A stretch of 64,000 nucleotides of DNA from Flavobacterium sp. LC2016-23. Its GTDB lineage: Bacteria > Bacteroidota > Bacteroidia > Flavobacteriales > Flavobacteriaceae. The first letter of the stretch is position 1, and each line of letters opens with the position of its first letter. The notes below the pieces were generated by a model. It was not told the origin of the DNA. It made no database searches and worked only from the letters and a program-made list of their open reading frames with translations. Shown here in pieces: positions 43,957 through 52,159 of this stretch. The translations under genes and the position numbers were made by a program. The stretch lies in contig NZ_WKKE01000008.1 in the NCBI RefSeq assembly GCF_009674775.1, positions 1 to 64,000 of the forward strand, given 5' to 3'.

Positions 43957-44718
43957 TTATTTCAAAATCAATTTTGCATTCTGTGTCAGGATTTCTTTTC
44001 CATCCTGATAAATGGTCAAACTGGCCGGAGGTGAATCTGATGTACCGATCACGATGATAGCACATTCATAAGTGAAATTTCCTTTTTTGAATTCATAATG
44101 GTGGTTTCCACCACTGCCATCAGAAATATCTTTTCCTTTTGTAATCACCAAATCCGGCGCATCACTCATTGCTTTTTTGATTGACCATGATGCATACCTG
44201 AAATTATTATTTCCCAAATCGTCAATCCTAATTCTGAATTTGCTGGTTTCTAAAATACAAACCGGTGCTTTAAAAATTGCAATGGCAGGATTTAATTTTC
44301 CTTTCTCACTGGCAATCAGTTTCGTCTTTTGGTTTTTTTCATATTGCGACTGATAATTTACAGTGATTACTTTTCCGTCGGTATCCATCCAGATATCGCC
44401 CTGTAAAAGCATAATACCACGCCAGCCCATTTCACTCCAGTCTTTTGCGGGATTCGATTTTATAATTTTATTTTTTAATGCCGTATCAAAAATCTGATCG
44501 TATCTTTTTATAAAATCAGCTTTGTTCTTAACAGCCGGAATGGGATAATCTCTTCCAAGCGGAAAAGAAATAAAAGCAGCAACACCAGTCTTATTATTGC
44601 TTTTCACATTCGCAATAAAACTTTTGACAAACTTTTGATATTCGGGTTTTAAATCCTGACTAAAAATCGTGTGACTGCAAAAAATAAAAAAAACTATATA
44701 AATACATCTTCTTTTCAT
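43957..44718 (-). CDS. secreted hypothetical protein
   Basis: A 253-residue protein with a signal peptide (MKRRCIYIVFFIFCSHTIFSQ). The mature part starts DLKPEYQKFVKSFIANVKSNNKTGVAAFISFPLG, a helical opening followed by LGRDYPIPAVKNKADFIKRYDQIFD, as in small NTF2-like periplasmic domains. The second half (KKGNFTYECAIIVIGTSDSPPASLTIYQDGKEIL) looks like a beta-sandwich with a lectin or inhibitor flavour. It is not a family I can name with certainty. It stands 54 bp downstream of the helicase gene on the same strand, with no terminator between them. Confidence 0.72.
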   Translation of the reverse strand: MKRRCIYIVFFIFCSHTIFSQDLKPEYQKFVKSFIANVKSNNKTGVAAFISFPLGRDYPIPAVKNKADFIKRYDQIFDTALKNKIIKSNPAKDWSEMGWRGIMLLQGDIWMDTDGKVITVNYQSQYEKNQKTKLIASEKGKLNPAIAIFKAPVCILETSKFRIRIDDLGNNNFRYASWSIKKAMSDAPDLVITKGKDISDGSGGNHHYEFKKGNFTYECAIIVIGTSDSPPASLTIYQDGKEILTQNAKLILK

Positions 44719-44772
44719 AGCTAAATAATTTGAATCATTATAAATCTGATAGTTAACGCCATATAAAAGTAC

Positions 44773-47052
44773 TTAATTTATACTTGCCTTGAACATCTTA
44801 AGTTCATCCCAGGTAAATTCATCCCCGTGTTTTTCTTTCAGACCGTTCAGCGATTCTTCCTGATAAAACTGAAAAGCTTCCCGTAAAGCCAGTATTTTAT
44901 CATACGGCAGCACATCTGAAATTTCGATTTTTTTAGCCTGAATCAATTTAACCAAATGCATTTCAATAGTTTGGGCCGTCAGCTTTCTAATTCTCGCAAT
45001 ATCCTGAACAGAATTTTTCTCCATCCATAAATCGTAAGTTTCTTCAACGGTAGTCTTTTTTACCGCCTTTGGTTCGTTGTTATCGAGCTTTTTTGTGGTG
45101 TAACGCGTAACCGGCTCGTCCAGTTTAAAAATATCGGTATTGCTCATTTGGAATTCCTCACGGATCTTTTCGAGCTTATTCGATTTGAAATTTTTAATTT
45201 CAGAGGATGTTAATTTCTCTTTACAAATCGTTTCTCCGGCAACGACAATTTCGATTAATAATTTGGCTTTCATTAAACGTAAAACCGCTTTCGTCTGCAG
45301 ATCATCCAGAAAAGCGAGTTCTTCGTAAAATTCTTTTACTTTTTTAAACTTTTGAATTTCAGCCATTTTCTGTAAAAGATCTGTCACCAGTTTGTCCATT
45401 GGTTTAAAGAAATACGCATAGGCTGCCTCTACCCTTTCCTGAACAAAATACAAATCGACTGTTTCTGTATTAAATATTTTATTGAGCTGATTGATGAATT
45501 TTTGTGCCGGATCCGCAAGCTGTTCTATAATTTCCAGGCGTTTGTGGGCCCAAATAGCATGTTTAGCTTTTTCTGAAGCAGCCGCATTTTCATTATAGCT
45601 GAAACGGTGATTTCGCCACTCCTGCGTTAAGTCTGTCCAGTTAAAACTGTTAATCAAATAGTTATGAATAAAATTTTTGGTTTCGAAATGAAGGGATTTT
45701 TCTAAAATATCATCCGTAGCTTTATTCAAAGCGTAATCCATCACATCCTGGTCATTAGAAATACCATTCATCTGCATCGGAGAAAGCAAAATAAGCCCGT
45801 TTAAGGACCTTAAACGCGATAAGGCAACATATGCTTGTCCGGGAAGAAAAACCTGCGATACGTCAAGCGCAGCTTTGTCAAAAGTTAATCCCTGGCTTTT
45901 ATGAACGGTAATAGCCCATGCCAGTTTAAGCGGATAATGGGCAAAAGTACCCAGAACTTCCTCTTCAATCTCTTTTGTCAGCTCATTTACCTTGTAGCGA
46001 ATGTTTTTCCACTCATATTTCTCTACTTCGATGGTTTTATTTTCTTCCGGGAAGTGGACAAAAATTTCTTCAGGCGAAAGGGACTTAATAATGCCCATTT
46101 TTCCATTAAAATAGCGTTTTTCGAAAGATAAATCGTTTTTAACGAACATCACCTGAGCACCGACCTTCAGTTTCAGATTTTCTTCCACTGGGAAAATTTT
46201 TTCCGGAAAATCACTTACGATAAAGGGCTGGTATGAATATTCTCTTCCGGCCAAATCATTAATGGACTGTTCGTTAATAGAATCAGCTTTTGCATTGTGC
46301 GTGGTTAAAGTGATATAACCCTCATAATTTTTTAAATCGAAATCCGGCTTTACATATTGATTGAGAAACTGGATATCCTGTGGTGAAATCTGATTATTCC
46401 TAAGATTATTCAAAACTGAAATAAAATCATCATCTGTCTGACGATAAATCTTAGATAATTCAATGTACAAGGGTGGATTTTGCTGTATGACATGCGAATG
46501 AAAAAAGAATTTTCCTTTATAATAATTTCGAAGGGTTCTCCACTCTTCATCCCGGATTACAGGCGGCAATTGCAATAAATCACCAATAAAAAGGACCTGA
46601 ACACCACCAAAAGCCTGAGAATTTCTACGAACGGTCTGCATCATAAAGTCAATAGCATCAAGCAAATCCGCCCGAAGCATACTAACTTCATCAATAATCA
46701 GCAATTCCATGTTTTTGATTACATTTCGCTTGACATTATTCATTTTAAAGTGCCTGCGAAGTGTTTCCTTATTTTCGAATTTTACGGTTTCTGTAAACTG
46801 CGAATTCGCTTCATAAGAGGGAATAAAGGCAGAAAAAGGCAGCTGAAACATGGAGTGAATGGTTACTCCTCCGGCGTTTAGCGCGGCAATTCCCGTAGGG
46901 GCCACAACCACAGTATTTTTATGCGTAGTAGCAATAATTTCACGCAAAAGCGTTGTCTTTCCTGTACCTGCTTTACCGGTAAGAAATATAGACTTTTGCG
47001 TCTGATTGATGAATTGTAAAGTATAAGCAGCAGCTTCTGTAACGTTTTGCAT
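44773..47052 (-). CDS. PIF1/RecD-like superfamily 1 helicase with C-terminal HTH
   Basis: A 759-residue ATP-dependent DNA helicase. Walker A is GKAGTGKT (residues 26-33), then VVVAPTGIAALNAGG (motif Ia), IHSMFQLP, Walker B LLIIDEVSMLRADLLDAID and the motif III glutamine in FIGDLLQLPPV. Further on are the UvrD_C_2 blocks LAWAITVHKSQGLTFDKA and FLPGQAYVALSRLRSLNGL. Past about residue 690 a helix-turn-helix of the type found at RecQ C-termini appears (VEETYDLWMEKNSVQDIARIRKL, TAQTIEMHLVKLIQ). PIF1-type helicases resolve replication obstacles and R-loops. The middle region (about 450-680) is not assigned. No promoter was recognised. Confidence 0.9.
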   Translation of the reverse strand: MQNVTEAAAYTLQFINQTQKSIFLTGKAGTGKTTLLREIIATTHKNTVVVAPTGIAALNAGGVTIHSMFQLPFSAFIPSYEANSQFTETVKFENKETLRRHFKMNNVKRNVIKNMELLIIDEVSMLRADLLDAIDFMMQTVRRNSQAFGGVQVLFIGDLLQLPPVIRDEEWRTLRNYYKGKFFFHSHVIQQNPPLYIELSKIYRQTDDDFISVLNNLRNNQISPQDIQFLNQYVKPDFDLKNYEGYITLTTHNAKADSINEQSINDLAGREYSYQPFIVSDFPEKIFPVEENLKLKVGAQVMFVKNDLSFEKRYFNGKMGIIKSLSPEEIFVHFPEENKTIEVEKYEWKNIRYKVNELTKEIEEEVLGTFAHYPLKLAWAITVHKSQGLTFDKAALDVSQVFLPGQAYVALSRLRSLNGLILLSPMQMNGISNDQDVMDYALNKATDDILEKSLHFETKNFIHNYLINSFNWTDLTQEWRNHRFSYNENAAASEKAKHAIWAHKRLEIIEQLADPAQKFINQLNKIFNTETVDLYFVQERVEAAYAYFFKPMDKLVTDLLQKMAEIQKFKKVKEFYEELAFLDDLQTKAVLRLMKAKLLIEIVVAGETICKEKLTSSEIKNFKSNKLEKIREEFQMSNTDIFKLDEPVTRYTTKKLDNNEPKAVKKTTVEETYDLWMEKNSVQDIARIRKLTAQTIEMHLVKLIQAKKIEISDVLPYDKILALREAFQFYQEESLNGLKEKHGDEFTWDELKMFKASIN

Positions 47053-47098
47053 TTGGGCTTGTATTGAAAAACTAAAAGTATCGTATTTTTATAAAAGA

Positions 47099-47131
47099 AA
47101 AAACCTAAATCTGAGATAGATTTAGGTTTTT
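47099..47131 (-). terminator. terminator after the OmpH/Skp-like gene
   Basis: AAAAACCTAAATCT (47099-47112) and AGATTTAGGTTTTT (47118-47131) form a 14-bp perfect stem with a 5-nt loop. It lies 21 nt after the stop of the 47153-47734 gene; the minus-strand tail is T-rich. Confidence 0.8.
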
Positions 47132-47152
47132 AAATTTAGTTAGTCTGGTAGT

Positions 47153-47734
47153 TTATTTTTTAACTTGTTCACCTTCTTTAACTGGAGCTTTTTCTTCTGT
47201 CTTTGGAGCCGCTTTGTACTTATCGTTCAAAGCTTTAATGATATCTTTTGTAATATCATATTTCTCTTCAGCATATAATATTGTAGCAGCATCACCAGTT
47301 CCGTAGATATAAGAGTAACCGTTTTTCTTACCGTATTCTTTGATGAATTTTTTAACTCCGCTTACAAGAGAGTCCATTTCAACTCCGCTTTCCTGTTGCA
47401 ATTGTTGAGATAAAGCTTGTTGCGCGTAACCCAATTGCTGCTCTCTTTTTTGCAATTCAGCACCTCTTTGTTGCGCCCATGCCTGACCGTTTGCTTGTGC
47501 CTGACTTTGAAAATTAGCAGCGTCTTGTTTAAAACGAGTAATTTCAGCTTGTAGTTGTCTTCCTTTTTCTTCTGCCTGACCTTTGTATTTTGCTTCCAGA
47601 TCTTTTGCCTCAGTGTACTCTTTCATTAAAACCGAAGTATCAACGTAAGCCGTTTTTACTTCTTTAACTTCTGCTGTTTTACCACATGAAACAACGAAAA
47701 TTGAAACCGCGATAATTACTAATGCTTTTTTCAT
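47153..47734 (-). CDS. OmpH/Skp-family periplasmic chaperone-like lipoprotein
   Basis: Skp-type chaperones hold unfolded outer-membrane proteins in the periplasm. This 193-residue protein has a lipoprotein signal (MKKALVIIAVSIFVVSCG, lipobox Cys at 17). It then has the family start VKTAYVDTSVLMKEYTEAKDLEAKY, a long Gln/Lys-rich helical hairpin (FKQDAANFQSQAQANGQAW, REQQLGYAQQALSQQLQQ) and the C-terminal beta strand GYSYIYGTGDAATILYAEEKYDIT. The tail is Lys/Glu-rich. A good promoter (47768-47796) precedes it and a 14-bp terminator follows, so it is a single-gene unit. The lipid anchor differs from the soluble E. coli protein. Confidence 0.88.
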   Translation of the reverse strand: MKKALVIIAVSIFVVSCGKTAEVKEVKTAYVDTSVLMKEYTEAKDLEAKYKGQAEEKGRQLQAEITRFKQDAANFQSQAQANGQAWAQQRGAELQKREQQLGYAQQALSQQLQQESGVEMDSLVSGVKKFIKEYGKKNGYSYIYGTGDAATILYAEEKYDITKDIIKALNDKYKAAPKTEEKAPVKEGEQVKK

Positions 47735-47767
47735 TTTTTTTAATTTCTATTTTTTTAATGTTGAAGA

Positions 47768-47796
47768 CAAAAATATAAAAAAATAAATAGCATCAA
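47768..47796 (-). promoter_or_regulatory. promoter of the OmpH/Skp-like gene
   Basis: On the minus strand TTG (47796-47794), an 18-nt spacer and TATTTTTG (47775-47768). The expected start near 47761 leaves a leader of about 27 nt. Confidence 0.6.
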
Positions 47797-47959
47797 CATA
47801 AAGTTTAAAAAATGCTCTTTTTTTCTTGTATCAGTTTTTGTTATCGGACTTAAAATATTTATAATTTACTGTTATTAATAATGGATTTATTAGCTTAATT
47901 TTAAGCGGTTTTCTAAAAAAAGACATATTCAGAGTCCTTTTCGGTGTAAAACTTCGCTT

Positions 47960-47989
47960 AAACAGGCTAAAAATAAGTTTTAGCTGTTT
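47960..47989 (-). terminator. possible terminator overlapping the methyltransferase stop
   Basis: AAACAGGCTAAAA (47960-47972) pairs with TTTTAGCTGTTT (47978-47989) with one bulged base. The right arm contains the TAA stop of the methyltransferase gene. The T-run on the minus strand is weak. Confidence 0.4.
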
Positions 47990-48828
47990 TTTAGCACATA
48001 AATGTGCGAAGAATATTCTAATGTTCGCTTCGCTCTCATATTTGACTTTAAGCCAACAAAAAATGCACGGATATAATTCATTTTTCCCGTTTTGTATTTT
48101 TCCGATAACAAGCTCACATAAAAAGAATCAAATTTCATTGGAAGCACTTTTTCCAGCTTCATATCCACTTTTGCAAAAAGAGACTGAATTGCTTTTTTCG
48201 AAAAATGCCAAAAGTGAATGGGCACATCATAGGCTGCCCAAAATTCTTTATAATATTTTGCGTCGTACGATTTGAAATTTGGAACCGCAACAATTAATGT
48301 TCCAGTTGGTTTTAATAAACGCTTCAATTCCTGGATTTGTAATTCCAAATTTGGGACGTGTTCCAAAACGTGCCACATGGTAATGACGTCGAAAGAATTA
48401 TTTTCAAGGATACTTATTTCTTCCACAAATGAAATTCCTTTTTTAATCGCAATTTCTTTTGCTCTTTCGCTCGGCTCTACTCCAACTGTTTCCCAACCGT
48501 CATTTTTTGCTGTTAATAAAAAATCTCCGGTTCCGGCTCCAATGTCTAAAATTTTACCTTTTTGAGATTGCTCCGAATTAATTAAATCCAGTTTATTTTT
48601 CAACGCAATATTTTTTACAAAATGATACGCTTTTTCAAAAACGGAACGTTTGTTGTCTGTGTGCGAAATATAATCTTCGCTTTCGTAATATCTTCCCAAA
48701 TTTTCTAAATCCGGTTGCGGAGATGTAATGAGCATGTCCAGATCTTCATCATGAAACAATTCGAAAACTTCTTTAGATACCGAGTGATCTTTTACAGTAA
48801 GAAAATGTTTTTTATTTAAAACGTTCAT
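47980..48828 (-). CDS. class I SAM-dependent methyltransferase
   Basis: A 282-residue methyltransferase of the Methyltransf_23 type. An N-terminal block contains a possible substrate-side region (FHDEDLDMLITSPQPDLENLGRYYESEDYISHTD, residues about 25-58). The SAM-binding motif I is ILDIGAGTGDFLLTAKNDGW (near residue 93), followed by the acidic motif II VGVEPSERAK, FDVITMWHVLEHVPNL and the motif LLKPTGTLIVAVPNF. The N-terminal YYxSxxYISHT motif is common in enzymes acting on surface-polysaccharide or quinone-like substrates, but the substrate is unknown. No glycan genes are nearby. The gene may be terminated by a hairpin at its stop codon. Confidence 0.82.
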   Translation of the reverse strand: MNVLNKKHFLTVKDHSVSKEVFELFHDEDLDMLITSPQPDLENLGRYYESEDYISHTDNKRSVFEKAYHFVKNIALKNKLDLINSEQSQKGKILDIGAGTGDFLLTAKNDGWETVGVEPSERAKEIAIKKGISFVEEISILENNSFDVITMWHVLEHVPNLELQIQELKRLLKPTGTLIVAVPNFKSYDAKYYKEFWAAYDVPIHFWHFSKKAIQSLFAKVDMKLEKVLPMKFDSFYVSLLSEKYKTGKMNYIRAFFVGLKSNMRAKRTLEYSSHIYVLKNS

Positions 48829-48866
48829 TTTTTAATTATAGGTATTTTGGTTTAATTTCACAGCAA

Positions 48867-48897
48867 ACCCTAAAAGTGAAATTTCCACCTTTAGGGT
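48867..48897 (-). terminator. terminator after the GNAT gene
   Basis: ACCCTAAAAGTG (48867-48878) pairs with CACCTTTAGGGT (48886-48897), 12 bp with one mismatch and a 7-nt loop, 18 nt after the stop of the 48916 gene. Confidence 0.65.
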
Positions 48898-48915
48898 CTT
48901 CTTATTTATATTTTT

Positions 48916-49380
48916 TTATTGTTTCCAATTTATTTTGACAGCAGACATTTTCTCGTTTTCAATTCTTGTTTCAGTACAAATTACAAATCCGTTTTTGACA
49001 TAAAACAACAGCGGAGATTTATACTGCTCTTTGTTTTGCTTCATATCATTTTCGTGATCAATAACCCAACCATTCAAACTGTCTTTATTTTTTTTCAATT
49101 CATTAATTAGAGCCGAGCCTTTTCCGGTTCCCTGAACATCCTGATTTAAAATTATAGCAAACCAGTCTTCATCGTTTCTTAAAAACGTAAATACCCAACC
49201 TTTTATTTTATCTTTAGCATCGATTAACAAATAATGATTCTTTTCAGATAATGCGTCCAAATACAAATCAAATTCATCCATAGTCTGATAATTCAATTGC
49301 TTCGGATATTCATTATTCCAAAGTTGTAATAACATTTCTTTATCCTGCAATGATAAAACTTCTTTCTCAATTATCTTCAT
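48916..49380 (-). CDS. GNAT family N-acetyltransferase
   Basis: A 154-residue single-domain acetyltransferase. The N-terminal part (LSLQDKEMLLQLWNNEYPKQLNYQTMDEFDLYLDAL) is helical; the strand KIKGWVFTF and the acetyl-CoA loop AIILNQDVQGTGKGSALINELK (QxxGxG, near residue 80) give the fold, and the last strand is PLLFYVKNGFVICTETRIE. The substrate is unknown. The gene lies between the methyltransferase and mnmG; its promoter region contains one parS-like palindrome (49417-49432). A terminator follows. Confidence 0.8.
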   Translation of the reverse strand: MKIIEKEVLSLQDKEMLLQLWNNEYPKQLNYQTMDEFDLYLDALSEKNHYLLIDAKDKIKGWVFTFLRNDEDWFAIILNQDVQGTGKGSALINELKKNKDSLNGWVIDHENDMKQNKEQYKSPLLFYVKNGFVICTETRIENEKMSAVKINWKQ

Positions 49381-49416
49381 AAGTAGATGATTATTTATAT
49401 CAGAATTGTTATCAAT

Positions 49417-49432
49417 AGTTTCACGTGGAACA
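49417..49432. other. parS-like site 1
   Basis: AGTTTCACGTGGAACA differs from the parS core TGTTNCACGTGNAACA at the first base only. It lies between mnmG and the GNAT gene, about 2 kb from the main cluster. Confidence 0.75.
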
Positions 49433-49440
49433 ATTTTTAG

Positions 49441-49520
49441 TCTCAGTAATCAGTCTAAGTACTAAGTCGTCTCCCTTAAACTATAAACTATAAACTGAGA
49501 CTGCGACTGCAAACTAAAAA
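49441..49520. repeat. simple repeat tract downstream of mnmG
   Basis: Short direct repeats of CAGT/AGTC and ACTATAAACT type (TCTCAGTAATCAGTCTAAGT; then CTATAAACTATAAACTGAGA and CTGCGACTGC). Such CTGAGACTGCGACTG tracts are, from memory, common intergenic elements in Flavobacterium. No gene is present. Confidence 0.5.
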
Positions 49521-49521
49521 A

Positions 49522-51393
49522 CTACCTACCCATGTAAATTAACAATACCGAAATATCACTTGGTGAAACACCGCTGATTCTTGAAGCCTGAGAAATTGTT
49601 ACAGGACGGATTTTGCTTAGTTTCTGTTTTGCTTCAATAGACATTGATTTGATTTTATTATAATCAAAGTTCTCCGGAATTTTTACTTCCTCGAGTCTTG
49701 TCAGCTTGTCTGCATTGTTTCTCTCCTTTTCAATATAACCGGAATATTTTACCTGAATTTCGGCTTGTTCTAAAATTTCCTGATCCAGATTATTTTCTGC
49801 TACATATTCAGCTACCTTCCCAAATTTCATGATGTCCTCCAAATCAATCTGAGGACGGGAGAAAACTTTAAACATTTTATCGCCTTGCGTAATCAGGGCT
49901 GTTCCTTTAGATTCTAAAATCGGGTTTGCCTCTCCAATTGAAACGCTTGTTTCTTTGAAAAAGGCAACCATCTTTTCAGACTCATTTAATTTATGTTCCA
50001 TTCTGCGCAGACGTTTTTCAGAAGCCAAACCAATTTCATACGACATTGGCGTTAATCTGAAATCGGCATTATCCTGACGCAACAATGTTCGGTATTCTGC
50101 ACGAGAGGTAAACATTCGATATGGTTCTTCCGTGCCTTTTGTAATCAGGTCATCAATCAGCACTCCGATATAAGCTTCGTCACGTTTTAAAATCAACGGC
50201 GCTTTTTCATGCACTTTTAAATGCGCATTAATTCCAGCCATTAATCCTTGTGAGGCTGCTTCTTCGTATCCGGTCGTTCCGTTTATTTGTCCGGCAAAAT
50301 ATAATCCCTCCACCAACTTTGTTTCCAAAGTGTGCTTTAATTGTGTTGGCGGAAAGTAATCATATTCGATCGCATAACCAGGACGGAAAAATTTGACCTT
50401 TTCAAAACCGGCGACAGAACGCAACGCTTTAAACTGAATATCTTCCGGTAGCGAAGTTGAGAATCCGTTTACATACACCTCGCAGGTATTCCACCCTTCA
50501 GGTTCGACAAATAACTGGTGACGCTCTTTATCTGCAAAACGATTTATCTTATCTTCTATCGAGGGACAATATCTCGGACCAATACTTTTGATACGGCCGT
50601 TAAACATTGGCGAACGATCAAAACCTGATCTCAAAATATCATGAACATCCAATGAAGTATAGGTCATGTGACAAGATCTTTGTTGAACTAAAGGTGATGT
50701 CACATCTGAGTACGAAAACTTATCTGGTTTTGCATCTCCCTTTTCTTCGTTCATTTTCGAATAATCCAGAGAACGACCATCAACTCGAGGAGGCGTCCCT
50801 GTTTTCATTCTTCCGGATTCAAAACCTGCAGCAACCAAATCTTCCGTGATTCCATACGCTGCACTTTCACCTGCTCTTCCTCCACCGAATTGTTTATCTC
50901 CAATATGAATCAAACCATTCAAAAATGTTCCATTTGTCAGGACCACCGATTTCGAACGAATTTCAATTCCAAGTGAAGTTTTGATTCCTTTTATTTTTCC
51001 ATTCTCAATAATCAAACCTTTAACCATCTCCTGATAAAAATCAAGATTTGGAGTTCCCTCCAGCATCATTCTCCATTCTTCAGCAAAACGCATTCGATCG
51101 CTCTGAACTCTTGGTGACCACATAGCAGGTCCTTTTGATTTGTTCAGCATCTTGAACTGGATAGCCGTTTTGTCCGAAACAATTCCGGAGTATCCGCCAA
51201 GCGCATCAATTTCACGAACGATCTGTCCTTTTGCAATTCCGCCCATCGCAGGATTACAAGACATCTGTGCAATGTTCTGCAAACTCATTGTAACCAATAA
51301 AGTTTTTGATCCTAAATTTGCGGCCGCTGCCGCGGCCTCAGAACCAGCATGGCCAGCACCCACCACAATAACATCGTATTCTTCTAAAAACAT
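49522..51393 (-). CDS. mnmG: tRNA uridine-5-carboxymethylaminomethyl modification enzyme MnmG (GidA)
   Basis: With MnmE, installs the carboxymethylaminomethyl group at wobble U34 of certain tRNAs, using FAD. The 623 residues are of normal length. The FAD-binding GAGHAGSEAA starts at residue 12, followed by SCNPAMGGIAKGQIVREIDALGG, GTFLNGLIHIG, GGRAGESAA, FESGRMKTGTPPRVDGR, the Cys-containing SCHMTYT, FNGRIKSIGPRYCPSIEDKI and GQINGTTGYEEAASQGL. The C-terminus (ARISGVSPSDISVLLIYMGR-like) is typical. In many bacteria gidA sits close to the replication origin; here it is flanked by parS-like palindromes on both sides, which agrees with that. Confidence 0.97.
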   Translation of the reverse strand: MFLEEYDVIVVGAGHAGSEAAAAAANLGSKTLLVTMSLQNIAQMSCNPAMGGIAKGQIVREIDALGGYSGIVSDKTAIQFKMLNKSKGPAMWSPRVQSDRMRFAEEWRMMLEGTPNLDFYQEMVKGLIIENGKIKGIKTSLGIEIRSKSVVLTNGTFLNGLIHIGDKQFGGGRAGESAAYGITEDLVAAGFESGRMKTGTPPRVDGRSLDYSKMNEEKGDAKPDKFSYSDVTSPLVQQRSCHMTYTSLDVHDILRSGFDRSPMFNGRIKSIGPRYCPSIEDKINRFADKERHQLFVEPEGWNTCEVYVNGFSTSLPEDIQFKALRSVAGFEKVKFFRPGYAIEYDYFPPTQLKHTLETKLVEGLYFAGQINGTTGYEEAASQGLMAGINAHLKVHEKAPLILKRDEAYIGVLIDDLITKGTEEPYRMFTSRAEYRTLLRQDNADFRLTPMSYEIGLASEKRLRRMEHKLNESEKMVAFFKETSVSIGEANPILESKGTALITQGDKMFKVFSRPQIDLEDIMKFGKVAEYVAENNLDQEILEQAEIQVKYSGYIEKERNNADKLTRLEEVKIPENFDYNKIKSMSIEAKQKLSKIRPVTISQASRISGVSPSDISVLLIYMGR

Positions 51394-51455
51394 TTGTTTT
51401 ATTATTCTCTGGAAACCGGTTAAGTCGGTTCTCAGAATTAACTTTATAAACTTTT

Positions 51456-51471
51456 TGTTCCACGTGGAACG
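51456..51471. other. parS-like site 2
   Basis: TGTTCCACGTGGAACG matches the TGTTNCACGTGNAACA core in 15 of 16 positions. It lies 63 bp upstream of the mnmG start and is the first of six sites in about 300 bp. Confidence 0.8.
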
Positions 51472-51540
51472 GCGCTAAAGCGAAACACAAATTCTGAAAC
51501 TTCAATTTTTACGTTCCAAATTCCAAACTAAACTACAATC

Positions 51541-51556
51541 TGTTCCACGTGGAACA
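51541..51556. other. parS-like site 3
   Basis: TGTTCCACGTGGAACA is a perfect 16-bp palindrome fitting the parS core. Confidence 0.85.
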
Positions 51557-51611
51557 GATTAAAAAACATCACTTGTTTTATCAAATCTCGAGAACACAAC
51601 CTTTCATATTA

Positions 51612-51627
51612 TGTTCCACGTGAAACA
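51612..51627. other. parS-like site 4
   Basis: TGTTCCACGTGAAACA fits the parS core. It is embedded in a larger inverted repeat: CTTTCATA (51601-51608) and TATGAAAG (51628-51635). Confidence 0.8.
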
Positions 51628-51655
51628 TATGAAAGGTCGAATTGCAAATTTCGAA

Positions 51656-51671
51656 TGTTTCACGTGGAACG
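51656..51671. other. parS-like site 5
   Basis: TGTTTCACGTGGAACG matches the core except for the last base. Confidence 0.8.
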
Positions 51672-51694
51672 TTTAAAAGGAATTAAACTTATAG

Positions 51695-51710
51695 TGTTTC
51701 ACGTGGAACA
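51695..51710. other. parS-like site 6
   Basis: TGTTTCACGTGGAACA fits the parS core exactly. Confidence 0.85.
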
Positions 51711-51739
51711 TAATTTCAAAAAACAATTAGTGATTTAAG

Positions 51740-52159
51740 TTATGGTTCCACGTGGAACATGGTAATTTTTTCATCTTCTTTTGAACGCATTAAATCTGCC
51801 TCTGCATCGGTTTTATCTTTATATCCACAGTAATGTAAAATACCGTGGGCTAATACACGCTTTAATTCTTCTTCAAAAGAAACTTTAAAATCTTTAGCAT
51901 TATCATCTACTCTTTCCACAGAAACAAAAATATCTCCGTTTAGTTCGTTACCCACCGTATAATCAAAACTAATAATATCCGTTAGCGTATCGTGGTTTAA
52001 ATATTCCATATTGATTTTATGAAGATATTCATCATCACAAAATATATAATTTATCTCTCCTTCGTTTTTATTTTCAGAAACAATAACAGCACTCAACCAT
52101 TTAGAAAAGGCTTCTTCGTTGTCTAAATTAAAATCTGTTTCGTAATTAAAATTGATCAT
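51740..52159 (-). CDS. ybeY: endoribonuclease YbeY
   Basis: Metal-dependent RNase for 16S rRNA maturation and ribosome quality control. The 139-residue protein has the family block DIISFDYTVGNELNGDIFVSVE and the zinc site HGILHYCGYKDK (H105, H109). Where the classical motif has a third His (GYDH), this protein has Asp115; the GYKDK form is, from memory, usual in Bacteroidota. The ATG overlaps the stop of the DUF4175 gene by 4 bp, so the two are coupled. The last codons (MFHVEP) are read from a parS-like palindrome at 51744-51759. Confidence 0.93.
   Translation of the reverse strand: MINFNYETDFNLDNEEAFSKWLSAVIVSENKNEGEINYIFCDDEYLHKINMEYLNHDTLTDIISFDYTVGNELNGDIFVSVERVDDNAKDFKVSFEEELKRVLAHGILHYCGYKDKTDAEADLMRSKEDEKITMFHVEP
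51744..51759. other. parS-like site 7, inside the ybeY coding end
   Basis: GGTTCCACGTGGAACA matches the parS core except for the first base. It encodes the ybeY C-terminal codons for FHVE and neighbours. Confidence 0.75.
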
